Shown: positions 1-7,780 of the stretch, one piece after another
How the letters are laid out: each line of letters begins with the position of its first letter
Position numbering within the stretch: position 1 is the stretch's first letter
NCBI RefSeq assembly: GCF_000942395.1
Contig: NZ_LN812103.1
Coordinates: 965,207-1,029,206, forward strand
Length of the DNA stretch: 64,000 bases
Direction: 5' to 3'
Origin: Risungbinella massiliensis
Lineage (GTDB): Bacteria > Bacillota > Bacilli > Thermoactinomycetales > Thermoactinomycetaceae
Notes under the pieces: model-generated
Told to the model about the DNA's origin: nothing
The model's input: the letters and a program-made list of their open reading frames with translations, nothing else
Databases searched by the model: none
Translations under genes and position numbers: made by a program

Positions 1-1199
1 CATATAGAGTCAAAAACGTCTTCGTTATATCCATATCGATAAAAATTATAATCCCGTCTAATATCTAAAAGGACAAGACTCCCAGAACTATGTACTTGGA
101 TACTGGGAACGAAATTTAAAGTATCAGGAATATCAGATTCATTAATGAGCCAACGTCCAAAATCAAGTTCACGATCACTTATATCATCTATAGAGATTGC
201 TCCACTATTTGTAAATTGATATGAAATTCCCCATGGAAGGCTTATTTGAACTAACGTTTGGTCAACTGTATCTTTGGGTGCCCAATCTATTAAATTGTCT
301 ACATCATAAGGAACATCGTGATCTACTACTAAAACTTCTAATTCATTGACTAAAGTATCGTATGTTTTAATCTGTGAAAGATCCTTAAGTGTAATATAGT
401 CGTAGTCACTAATTGTTTCGCTAGTATCTTTTAGTAATTCATAATTTGTATTATCGGATCCTACTAAGCTTCCACCTGCGGTATAAAAATATGTTGTATA
501 GTCTGGGCTGAAATAAAAGCTGGCTGATTCCTGGATCTTAATATCATCAACTTTTTGCATTTCTCTTGCAATAGAACTTAAAACAGCATTTAAGTACATA
601 TGGGATTGCAGTGTTGGATTTTCTCCTTCAATACTGGAGAGCATAAGAGGATTTTTCGAACCTGTCCCGAAATTAAAACCTATTACTTGATAATTCTCGG
701 GAAGTAAAAGTTGTCGTGGCTTTTCTAGCTTTTCTCTTTTTCTTCTCTCTATCTCTTCTGTTGTCATTGCTTGATCTAAAACTTCAATGGAGTTATCAAA
801 TCCTACCAAGCTCTCAAATTGTTTTGGTGTGACATTTTTTCCGAAGAGGTAAATCTTTTTACCCTCTTTTTTTAGCTTTTTTAGGGTATTCATTAGATTA
901 GCATTGCTAGATACTTGGTCTACATTAATTGCGATATCAGTAAAATCTTTATATTGATCTAACTTATTAACTTTAGTTGGGATTACTTTTAATTTATTGG
1001 TATTTAGCTGCTTATTTATTTCTCCATAGGATTTTTCTTGTCTGTTACTTTGAATATGGTTTATTGCATGCTCTCCTTGCTCATCAATAAATAGTAGTGT
1101 TCTAGTCATAGGATCAATAGAAGTATTTGCTTCTGTTATAAAAGTAGAAGCAGTAAAAACAACCATTAAGACTAAAAGGAAAATACTTTTAAATTTCAT
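1..1199 (-). CDS. Secreted protein of unknown function, C-terminus beyond window edge
   Basis: An open minus-strand frame runs from an ATG at 1199 to base 1 without a stop, giving at least 399 residues, so the C-terminus lies outside the window. The first ~24 residues are a Sec-type signal peptide (MKFKSIFLLVLMVVFTAST followed by FITEA), so the product is probably exported. The rest is hydrophilic, with a charged stretch near residues 145-160 (ERRKREKLEK). I recognise no family. The ribosome site is weak (GGTGGTGA). The upstream lipoprotein gene on the same strand is separated from it by a terminator, so they are probably not one operon. Confidence 0.8.
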   Translation of the reverse strand, partial: MKFKSIFLLVLMVVFTASTFITEANTSIDPMTRTLLFIDEQGEHAINHIQSNRQEKSYGEINKQLNTNKLKVIPTKVNKLDQYKDFTDIAINVDQVSSNANLMNTLKKLKKEGKKIYLFGKNVTPKQFESLVGFDNSIEVLDQAMTTEEIERRKREKLEKPRQLLLPENYQVIGFNFGTGSKNPLMLSSIEGENPTLQSHMYLNAVLSSIAREMQKVDDIKIQESASFYFSPDYTTYFYTAGGSLVGSDNTNYELLKDTSETISDYDYITLKDLSQIKTYDTLVNELEVLVVDHDVPYDVDNLIDWAPKDTVDQTLVQISLPWGISYQFTNSGAISIDDISDRELDFGRWLINESDIPDTLNFVPSIQVHSSGSLVLLDIRRDYNFYRYGYNEDVFDSI

Positions 1200-1329
1200 C
1201 GAGTCACCACCATGTTTTGTTATATTCTGATAACCTATAATAAGAAGTTATCGAAATAATATTCAGAATCTATTATAACATATTTATTAATCAGAAAATT
1301 AATTATTGCTCATGATTGTATTATTCCTA

Positions 1330-1370
1330 AACTCCAAACAAAGCAAAATTCCCTGTCTTTGTTTGGAGTT
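1330..1370 (-). terminator. Hairpin terminator after the 186-aa lipoprotein gene
   Basis: The arms AACTCCAAACAAAG and CTTTGTTTGGAGTT form a 14-bp perfect inverted repeat with a short loop. It lies just beyond the stop of the minus-strand lipoprotein gene. Confidence 0.7.
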
Positions 1371-1403
1371 TGACTTCCTTTATTCTGGATTAATAATTTT
1401 TTA

Positions 1404-1964
1404 TTATGAATTTTTTAGTTTGTTACCTTGCTGACAAACTACTTCCCCTTCCTTAGATAAACATTTAACTGTAGTAAAATTCCCTATTTTAAAATAAAAC
1501 CTCCCATAATTTGATTGAAATATTTGAGCATTTGTAAACCCTCCATTTTCCCCAGCTACTTCCACTGAGCTTATATTTGCATTGTTAATTTCCCCGAATA
1601 TTATAGGTATTACTGCAATTACATGCCCATCACTTTTCTCAATAGTAAAACGTTCTCTATATACAGTTATATTTTTGTTTTCATTGTGAGCCCAACCCTT
1701 ATATTTTTCCAAAACCCATCCGTCTGTGTCATTCCCTTTAAATAAAGAAACAGCCAATGCATTAAAATCAGAGAATGGGAATTTCTCTTTATCCGATTTA
1801 GTTAAAAACATTACTACTGTATATCCATTAATCTGTTCAGTATGGATTACTTTTTGAACTTCGGGAAGTTCTTTCCTTATTGCTTCATTTAGATTATTGG
1901 CTTTGCAACCACCTAGTAGAGAACCCATAATAAGTAATATCACTAAACAAGATAATTTCTTCAA
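1404..1964 (-). CDS. Small lipoprotein, unknown function
   Basis: The 186-residue product begins with a lipoprotein signal peptide; the lipobox LLGGC puts the lipidated Cys at about residue 20, so the mature protein should be anchored to the outer face of the cytoplasmic membrane. The remainder is a compact, beta-rich-looking domain with no motif I recognise. The start is TTG at 1964, chosen because AAGGAG lies about 9 nt upstream. It appears monocistronic, with its own terminator at 1330-1370. Confidence 0.8.
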   Translation of the reverse strand: MKKLSCLVILLIMGSLLGGCKANNLNEAIRKELPEVQKVIHTEQINGYTVVMFLTKSDKEKFPFSDFNALAVSLFKGNDTDGWVLEKYKGWAHNENKNITVYRERFTIEKSDGHVIAVIPIIFGEINNANISSVEVAGENGGFTNAQIFQSNYGRFYFKIGNFTTVKCLSKEGEVVCQQGNKLKNS

Positions 1965-2335
1965 AAGATAAATCTCCTTTTCTATTTAAATTGTTCATCT
2001 TAATGATATCAAACTACTGTAATATCAAGGTATTAATCTTCACACAAAACTCCGACTCTTGATCTAATATATAAAAGCTCCTAAAGAGTTACTACTATTG
2101 ATTTATAGGACCTAATTGTAGCACTGCTCATTGTCCATACTCCCCCCTCCGCCTTTCTCCCAGTCCTGGACCGCGCTCCTCTATCACCTTATCCTTTTGA
2201 ACCGATGCCCTGGATGAATCAACTCCGTGTACATTTATGTTTGGTATATAACTAACATAGAATTGTGGTGAGCAGCCATTGGATCTCCCAGGTCTCTTTT
2301 TGAGATTTTCCCCTGGCGCAAACTCGTTCTTATTT
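1965..2335. other. Intergenic stretch with a GC-rich patch, no confident gene
   Basis: Mostly AT-rich spacer. Bases 2130-2190 form a conspicuously GC-rich patch (runs of C on the plus strand) unlike the surroundings; a minus-strand frame crosses it (2128-2376) but has no ribosome site and no recognisable domain. I see this as a possible relic of foreign DNA at the edge of the mobile region. Confidence 0.35.
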
Positions 2336-2436
2336 ACTTTACAGAATATGAATTCTGTAATATTTTTTATTCCCAAACTATTGAAATTACTTTACAGAAT
2401 ACACTATAATTTAGATATACCTAACTTTACAGAATA
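2336..2436. repeat. Three direct copies and one inverted copy of a recombinase/operator-like site
   Basis: The 13-mer ACTTTACAGAATA occurs at 2336-2348, 2389-2401 and 2424-2436. The first copy is followed by its inverted half (ATTCTGTAA, 2352-2360), giving the dyad TTACAGAAT-N4-ATTCTGTAA. All copies lie immediately upstream of the tyrosine recombinase gene. Such clustered sites are typical of recombinase arm/core sites or an autoregulatory operator; which applies here cannot be decided from one window. Confidence 0.6.
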
Positions 2437-2458
2437 CGTTAGTAAGGAGAGGGTTGTT

Positions 2459-3346
2459 ATTTACTATCTTGATCAGTTCGAAAAGTGGCTTCAGGAAGAT
2501 GGAAAAGGGACGCTAACTATTGAAGTGTACAAAAGATCAGTACAACAGTTTATTAATTGGTTTGAAGAAACAAATGATACGAAGTTTGCTCCTTGCGATG
2601 TAACTACTTTGGATATGCAAGATTGGAAGCAGCATATGCAAGTAGGTGAAAAGATTGCTCCAGCTACGATCAACAAGCGAATTTCCTCATTAAAGGTATT
2701 TTGGAATTTCCTCATTGATTCAAATTTAGCTACTGTAGATATTACAAAAAAGGTTAAAACGAAAAGGTCCTCCAAAGTAAGTGAGGCTCCTCGCTGGTTA
2801 GAGCGAAAAGAGGTAGCTAGAATTCTCCATGCTATTGAGAGCGGGACAAATGAATGGAAAAAAGCAAGAGATATGGCGATGGTCTTATTCATGTTAAAGG
2901 CAGGGTTAAGAATTAGTGAAGTAAAAGATTTAGATCTAATGGCCATAGATGAAAATCATTGGAGAGTAACTATTACTGCTGGTAAGGGTGGAAAATGGCG
3001 GCTTGTACCTATGAACAAGGATCTTATTAATAGTTATGTAGAATGGAAGAAACTACGTGGTGAAGTTGATTGCCAGCAGCTGTTTATTACAAGAAAAGGG
3101 ACACCAATAACCCGACAAGGAATTCATGATCAACTTAGGAAGTATTTCAGAGTGGTGGAGGATAAAGAGGTATCCGCCCACTGCCTAAGACACACATTTT
3201 GTAAATCATTAATTGATCAAGGAATAGATATTCAAAATGTTGCATCGCTAGCAGGTCATGAATCGATCGAGACAACTAGACGATATACCACGCCATCAGA
3301 AAAAGAGTTGAGAAAAGCTGTTGAAATGATAAGTGATATAAGATAA
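2459..3346 (+). CDS. Tyrosine recombinase / integrase (XerC/D-like)
   Basis: A site-specific recombinase of about 295 residues. The N-terminal part is a SAM-like core-binding domain (EVYKRSVQQFINWFE ... ATINKRISSLKVFW). The catalytic domain retains the first Arg (KAGLRISEVKDL), the beta-hairpin Lys (TAGKGGKWR), the HxxR box (SAHCLRHTF), the second His (LAGHESIETT) and the nucleophile Tyr (RRYTTP), so it should be active. The frame is open from a TTG at 2279, but that extension translates the repeated sites at 2336-2436. A strong AAGGAG at 2444-2449 sits 9 nt before an in-frame ATT (2459), which I take as the likely, unusual start. It is followed at once by a serine-recombinase tail, suggesting several layers of mobile DNA. 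Confidence 0.8.
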   Translation: MYYLDQFEKWLQEDGKGTLTIEVYKRSVQQFINWFEETNDTKFAPCDVTTLDMQDWKQHMQVGEKIAPATINKRISSLKVFWNFLIDSNLATVDITKKVKTKRSSKVSEAPRWLERKEVARILHAIESGTNEWKKARDMAMVLFMLKAGLRISEVKDLDLMAIDENHWRVTITAGKGGKWRLVPMNKDLINSYVEWKKLRGEVDCQQLFITRKGTPITRQGIHDQLRKYFRVVEDKEVSAHCLRHTFCKSLIDQGIDIQNVASLAGHESIETTRRYTTPSEKELRKAVEMISDIR

Positions 3347-3535
3347 CGTGAAGGGATTAATTTAGCGAAAAAGGAAGGTAAATACCGCGGAAGAGTCAAG
3401 AAATATCACGATAAACATGCTGGGATTAACTATGCAGTAAAGCTTTATCGAGAAGGAAAAATGACTGTGAAGCAAATTTGTGAAATTACGAATGTTTCAA
3501 GGTCGGCTTTGTACCGAAGATTATCCGAAAGGTAA
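3347..3535 (+). pseudogene. C-terminal fragment of a serine resolvase
   Basis: Directly after the integrase stop an open frame without a start reads REGINLAKKEGKYRGRVKKY ... and ends with a helix-turn-helix (MTVKQICEITNVSRSALYRR). This is the DNA-binding tail of a resolvase/invertase; the catalytic domain with its Ser nucleophile is absent. It is a relic of an older mobile element. Confidence 0.7.
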
Positions 3536-3592
3536 CAATTAAATACTTATTTCTACTCTCGGTAAGGAAAGTTACAAAAAGGAGTGTTTAGT

Positions 3593-4396
3593 TTGTATTT
3601 TAAAAAGAAAGACACACAGCTCTATTACGAAGTCGTTGGCAACGGTGAGCCGTTACTTGTCTTACACGGATTTGCTGTAGACCACAGGATATTATTTAAC
3701 ACCATTGAAAACGTATTAAAACATTCCGCTAAGGAATACAGAAGAATCTATATCGACCTTCCTGGCATGGGTAAATCTCCAGCGCCTTCAAATATCCATA
3801 ACGCTGATGAATTACTGGAATTACTTATTTCCTTTATCGATGAAGTAATTGGAAAAGAGAAGTTTTCTGTCATTGGTAATTCATATGGTGGATATTTATC
3901 GATTGGAATAACTAAAAAACTATCACATCAAGTGAATCGTTTAGTCTTACTAGCTCCCGTAATCGTAGCAGATTTTCAAAAGAGAAAGTTACCTCAAAAA
4001 AAAGTTGCGGTTCGGGAAGAAATTGATTATTCAGGAAATGAAATAGCTTTTGAGGACTATGAATCAATGGCAGTAAATATTACGAAAAATTCTTTCATTA
4101 GATATTTAGAGGAAATCTACCCTGCATTACAAATAGCTCAATTCGACTATTTAAACAACTATCAGTCCAATGGTTATCAATTTTCTTTCGAGTCAATACT
4201 GTTTGATTCAACATACACAACCGAAGTTCTTATGGTTCTTGGTAAGCAAGATAACGTAGTCGGTTTCGAGGATGCGCTATCAATCCAAGATAGCCTTCCA
4301 AATATCCAGACTGTGATTCTGGAAAACGCTGGTCACAATTTACAACTGGATCAACCTGATAAGGTTGAAAAAGAAATTCAATCGTTTCTAAACTAA
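3593..4396 (+). CDS. Alpha/beta hydrolase
   Basis: A 267-residue cytoplasmic alpha/beta hydrolase. The nucleophile elbow is GNSYGG (G-x-S-x-G) around residue 97, an HG oxyanion motif follows the early strand (LLVLHGFAVD), the acid is likely in MVLGKQDNVVG and the catalytic His in LENAGHNLQLDQP. The substrate cannot be told. The TTG at 3593 is preferred as the start because AAAAAGGAG ends 8 nt before it; a GTG at 3584 overlaps the ribosome site. Hairpins follow at 4400 and 4509. Confidence 0.85.
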   Translation: MYFKKKDTQLYYEVVGNGEPLLVLHGFAVDHRILFNTIENVLKHSAKEYRRIYIDLPGMGKSPAPSNIHNADELLELLISFIDEVIGKEKFSVIGNSYGGYLSIGITKKLSHQVNRLVLLAPVIVADFQKRKLPQKKVAVREEIDYSGNEIAFEDYESMAVNITKNSFIRYLEEIYPALQIAQFDYLNNYQSNGYQFSFESILFDSTYTTEVLMVLGKQDNVVGFEDALSIQDSLPNIQTVILENAGHNLQLDQPDKVEKEIQSFLN

Positions 4397-4399
4397 AAA

Positions 4400-4424
4400 G
4401 GTGTGAGGTCAATTCCTCACACCA
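4400..4424 (+). terminator. Hairpin after the hydrolase gene
   Basis: GGTGTGAGG and CCTCACACC form a perfect 9-bp stem four bases after the stop codon. There is no good T-run, so it may stabilise the 3' end rather than terminate by itself. Confidence 0.5.
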
Positions 4425-4508
4425 ATCTAACTTCTGGGGTCAGTCAGTACATTCTTTGCTCATTTTTCCTCAAAACTTATCCTGAGGTAGAGTTTAAAAT
4501 AGCTTAAT

Positions 4509-4544
4509 GGGGTAATGACACGTTCGCTGGTATTACCCCTTTTT
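4509..4544 (+). terminator. Intrinsic terminator
   Basis: GGGGTAAT pairs with ATTACCCC across a short loop and is followed by five Ts, a standard plus-strand terminator. It probably ends the hydrolase transcript ahead of the insertion sequence. Confidence 0.65.
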
Positions 4545-4721
4545 AGCATTCAGCTCTCAAGTAAGCTATTAATCTTTTTATCTTTATTAGTTCTATTCTT
4601 TTTTCATTGGAGAATAACACCCAAACAAAAAACCATAGTGGATAGGTTACAGTTTATTGGACAGAAAAAATAAGGTCAATTACACTTGTTTCAAAGGGAC
4701 ATGAAACGAGGAGAATTGATT

Positions 4722-5006
4722 ATGACAAGAAGAAAAAGACGTACTTTTACCGAGGAGTTTAAACACCAAATTGTTCAATTGCATCAAAGTGGGAAACCAA
4801 GAAGTGAAATTATCAAAGAGTATGATCTTACTCCATCTGCTGTAGATAAGTGGATCAGGCAGAGTCAGAACAGTTGCTCCTTTAAAGAAAAGGACAACCG
4901 AACAACCGAAGAAGCTGAATTAATTCAGCTTCGGAAAGAGCTTCAACGTTTACGAATGGAAAACGATATTTTAAAGCAAGCCGCGCTGATCATGGGACGA
5001 AAGTAA
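4722..5006 (+). CDS. IS3-family transposase OrfA
   Basis: A 94-residue protein of the HTH_Tnp_1 type: RRTFTEEFKHQIVQLHQSGK, a recognition helix (DLTPSAVDKWIRQ) and a C-terminal leucine-zipper coiled coil (LRKELQRLRMENDILKQAAL). It binds the element's terminal repeats. The ATG at 4722 has GAGGAG upstream. OrfB begins 2 bp downstream in the -1 frame, as expected for elements producing an OrfAB fusion by frameshifting. Confidence 0.85.
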   Translation: MTRRKRRTFTEEFKHQIVQLHQSGKPRSEIIKEYDLTPSAVDKWIRQSQNSCSFKEKDNRTTEEAELIQLRKELQRLRMENDILKQAALIMGRK

Positions 5007-5008
5007 AT

Positions 5009-5845
5009 GTGATCCGAAATAATCGTCACAAATACTCAGTATCAGCAATGTGCGAAGTCCTACAACTCCCTAGAAGCACTTACTATTATGAAAAAAAGAA
5101 TAGAAAGTCCTTGAAGGATACGATCACGTCTGTGATCGTAGACATCTTTCAAAAAAGCCGTCTAACCTATGGTACACGAAAAATTAAAGTGGAATTAAAA
5201 AAACGGGGATGGATCATTTCTAGAAGACGAATCGGACGAATCATGAACCAACAAGGGCTTATTTCAAAGTACACCATCGCCCAGTTCAAAAAGAGCCGAA
5301 GTACCTGTAACGAGTCAAATCATGCAAATTTGTTGGATCGAAAGTTTCATCAAGATGAAGCATTAAAAGTGATTGTAAGCGATTTAACGTATGTACGAGT
5401 GAAGCAAACATGGCATTATATCTGTGTTTTTGTTGATCTTTTCAATCGGGAGATTATTGGATATAGTGCTGGTCCTAAGAAAGACGCACAGCTAGTGTAT
5501 CGTGCTCTTTCTTCTATTAAACAAGACCTATGAAAAGTCCAACTTTTCCATACTGATAGAGGAAATGAGTTTAAAAACAAATTAATGGATGAAGCACTCA
5601 AAACCTTCCAGATCCAACGCTCGTTGAGCCTAAAAGGCTCACCATATGATAATGCAGTAGCAGAAGCTATGTTTAAGATAATGAAAACAGAGTTTGTTAA
5701 GAATGCTCGTTTTAAAAGCCTGGAACAACTAGAGTTAGAATTATTTGACTACGTAAACTGGTTTAACAATGTTCGTATTCACAGTACCTTAGACTATCTA
5801 ACCCCTATGGAGTACAAGTTGATACACCTTAAAAAAACTGTCTAG
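5009..5845 (+). pseudogene. IS3-family transposase OrfB with in-frame TGA
   Basis: The frame encodes an IS150-type integrase catalytic subunit: HTH_21 (RLTYGTRKIKVELKKRGW), the first Asp of the DDE triad in VSDLTYV, the second in FHTDRGNEF, and the Glu in DNAVAEAMFK. A single TGA at 5531-5533 interrupts it between residue 174 (KQDL) and VQLFHTDRG; both halves are in the same frame (total about 278 codons). Unless the TGA is read through, this transposase is dead. Only one substitution separates it from an intact gene, so the event looks recent. Confidence 0.8.
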
Positions 5846-5923
5846 TTTACTGTTGACAGTCCATAGATGTAGTTGCTCTGCTACAATAAAATAAATCACT
5901 TTATTATAGAGGAGTCACCATAG

Positions 5924-6168
5924 AGCCGAACTGAAAGAAACCAAATCGCCGAACGGATCAAAGAAGGCATAGAAGCATCCAAATGACGTGTCAAGAAAGT
6001 TGGTCGTCCATCGGTTGATAAGGATAAAATAAAATTAGCTCTATGGATGTATGACTCAGGAGACTACAGCATAAGCGAAATTGTAAAAAGTATTGGAGTT
6101 TCCCAAGGTAGTCTATACAGAGCGATCAACGAAAGAAAAGTCTGTGAATTAGATAAAAAACAAAAATA
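5924..6168 (+). pseudogene. Second serine-recombinase C-terminal fragment
   Basis: An open frame with no start reads TERNQIAERIKEGIEASK, then a TGA, then RVKKVGRPSVDKDKIKLALW and a helix-turn-helix (SISEIVKSIGVSQGSLYRAI). This is the tail of a resolvase/invertase, with one internal nonsense codon and no catalytic domain. It is not a copy of the fragment at 3347. A weak hairpin and a T-run follow at 6170-6200. Confidence 0.7.
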
Positions 6169-6263
6169 ACTACCCTTAGCGGTGGTCTTTTTTGTTTGTA
6201 TTTCCCTTTAATTGTAAATTATTTCGATACCATTAAGTGCTACAATGAGAACAGGTGATAAGA

Positions 6264-7109
6264 ATGTTTGTTCCCCTGATGTTATTACAAAAAACGGAGC
6301 TACATGAAAATAATGGTTATTTAAGTGAACTTAAATTAGATGGTATGAGAATAATACTTTCTACATACAACGATGAAACAAAAATATATTCTAGACATCA
6401 AATAGATTGTACGAACCGATTTCCTGAACTGGTAGCTAATTCCTTACCACCTAACTCTATTTTTGATGGTGAACTAGTAGTTACAGATAGTAAGGGAAAA
6501 CCTGATTTCGAATCTCTCATGAAACGATTTTCAACAACTTCAAAAGGGACAAAGAAATTGTTGCTTTCCAATCTACCAGTACAATTTGTAATTTTCGACG
6601 TAATACATCTACGAGGAAATAATTTCACAAATCTCGCCTTACTTAAACGAAAAGAGATCTTAGAAAAAGTAATTGAAGAGACTGAAACCATATCTAAAGT
6701 TAGATTTATCGAAGGAAGAAGCGAAGATCTATTTTCTCTTGTCTGTCAGCAAGATTTGGAGGGCATTGTTTTAAAACAAAAGGATTCCAAATATGAGATA
6801 GGAAAGAGATCCTGGAGTTGGCAGAAAGTGATTAATTATCACTATGACGATGTAGTGATTACAGGCATAGGAAAAGGAGAACCTGGAGTATTTCTTTCCT
6901 TCCTAGATGGGAAACCTGCTGGAATCATTGAGTTTCCCTTTCCACCAGAAGAAAGAAAGGCTCTTTGGAGTGTGGTAGATCAACTGAAAATAGAGGAGAA
7001 TAAGGATAAGATTCAATTAGATCCACAAATTAAAATAGAAGTAAAATCCAGAGGAAGAACCAAGAATGGATATATCCGTATACCTGTTTTTCAAAGATAC
7101 TTGTTATAA
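6264..7109 (+). CDS. ATP-dependent DNA ligase, short phage/YoqV-like type
   Basis: A ~281-residue minimal ligase sealing DNA nicks with ATP. Nucleotidyltransferase motifs are visible: motif I with the AMP-accepting Lys (ELKLDGMR, ~residue 25), motif III (FDGELVV), motif IIIa (QFVIFDVIHLRG), motif IV (LEGIVLKQ) and motif V (SWSWQKVI). The C-terminal ~90 residues form an OB-like domain. The length matches small ligases of Bacillus phages (SPbeta YoqV) rather than LigD fusions, and it sits among mobile-element relics. Start ATG 6264; an in-frame GTG 9 nt upstream overlaps the AGGTGAT ribosome site. Confidence 0.85.
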   Translation: MFVPLMLLQKTELHENNGYLSELKLDGMRIILSTYNDETKIYSRHQIDCTNRFPELVANSLPPNSIFDGELVVTDSKGKPDFESLMKRFSTTSKGTKKLLLSNLPVQFVIFDVIHLRGNNFTNLALLKRKEILEKVIEETETISKVRFIEGRSEDLFSLVCQQDLEGIVLKQKDSKYEIGKRSWSWQKVINYHYDDVVITGIGKGEPGVFLSFLDGKPAGIIEFPFPPEERKALWSVVDQLKIEENKDKIQLDPQIKIEVKSRGRTKNGYIRIPVFQRYLL

Positions 7110-7129
7110 CAAGATGGGAGCAGCACAAT

Positions 7130-7494
7130 TTGGACGAAGAATATCGTTCTTTTCAGAAAGAGCTAAAGCGTTATATTCATTTAGAGTTACTAATAAAGGT
7201 TCTGGGTCGCGATAGACAACAACTAAGTGAGCTAAAAATGGCAAAGATCTATTTGTTGTTATTGGACTCAATCATGGATCGGATTATAAAAGACTAGCTA
7301 GCATTCGAACCTATTTCAGAAAAACTGGATCTCGGATATTGGATAAGAAACAAGAAGATCAAACTCTTACTGTAAGTTATTTGTATAAAGCATATGAGAA
7401 TCGAGCTGTCTATTTGGGAGAGTTCATGAAAGTTACTTGTGAAGAATTATTTAAGGAGTATATAAACAATGTTTGTCAAGAGAAACAAAAATAA
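7130..7494 (+). pseudogene. Frameshifted hypothetical gene (~120 codons)
   Basis: A TTG at 7130 with GGGAG upstream opens a frame of 55 codons (MDEEYRSFQKELKRYIHLE ... IMDRIIKD) that stops at 7295. The -1 frame continues smoothly as RLASIRTYFRKTGSRILDKK ... up to a TAA at 7492. Restoring one A in the run at 7288-7291 joins them as IIKRLASIRTY. The tail of this gene overlaps the next start. I do not recognise the protein. A programmed frameshift is possible but the A-run is only four bases. Confidence 0.5.
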
Positions 7495-7661
7495 GGCGAA
7501 AGTATAGGGCTTTGAAAAATCGAATATATGAGTTCTTCAAACGTTGTGTAGATATTGCACAGCGTTTTTTCTTTTGTCTAATATCCGTTATATTTTGGAT
7601 CTTTGTTTCTATGCTTGGGATTACAATTGCAGCAGATATTTTTGAGGGGGTAATAAAATAG
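7473..7661 (+). CDS. Small single-pass membrane protein
   Basis: A 62-residue product with a basic N-terminal half (RETKIRRKYRALKNR) and one strong membrane helix (FFFCLISVIFWIFVSMLGI). The start is TTG at 7473, 13 nt after AAGGAG and overlapping the end of the preceding frameshifted gene, so it was probably coupled to it. No family is recognised. Its place just upstream of the DUF262 gene is noted, but nothing links them functionally. Confidence 0.45.
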   Translation: MSRETKIRRKYRALKNRIYEFFKRCVDIAQRFFFCLISVIFWIFVSMLGITIAADIFEGVIK

Positions 7662-7780
7662 CTAATTTTAAATATTAATATGGAAAGTCAATAATAATAT
7701 TCTTGTTAAATATTTAAAAATACTTTATGATATGGAATTGTTGCTAATTATTTCTAGTTAATCATGAAAGGAACATTGAA

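Larger units (their letters stand above)
4639..5863 (+). mobile_element. IS3-family insertion sequence (IS150-like subgroup), 1225 bp
   Basis: The ends are imperfect 26-bp inverted repeats (4639-4664, starting TGGATAGG, and 5838-5863, ending GACAGTCCA) matching at about 18 of 26 positions. The flanks carry the 3-bp duplication TAG. Inside are orfA and orfB in the -1 relation typical of this family. OrfB has an in-frame stop, so the copy is probably not autonomous. IS3 boundaries are assigned from the repeats; the family comes from the proteins. Confidence 0.8.

Noticed and set aside
2128-2376. 82-codon minus-strand frame over the GC-rich patch
   Set aside because: No ribosome site, no recognisable domain, and it overlaps the recombinase repeat sites.
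5531-5533. TGA read as Trp (alternative genetic code)
   Set aside because: TGA is used as a normal stop elsewhere (for example, the response regulator ends with TGA inside the ATGA overlap), and other genes are broken by TAG. A simple nonsense mutation is more likely.
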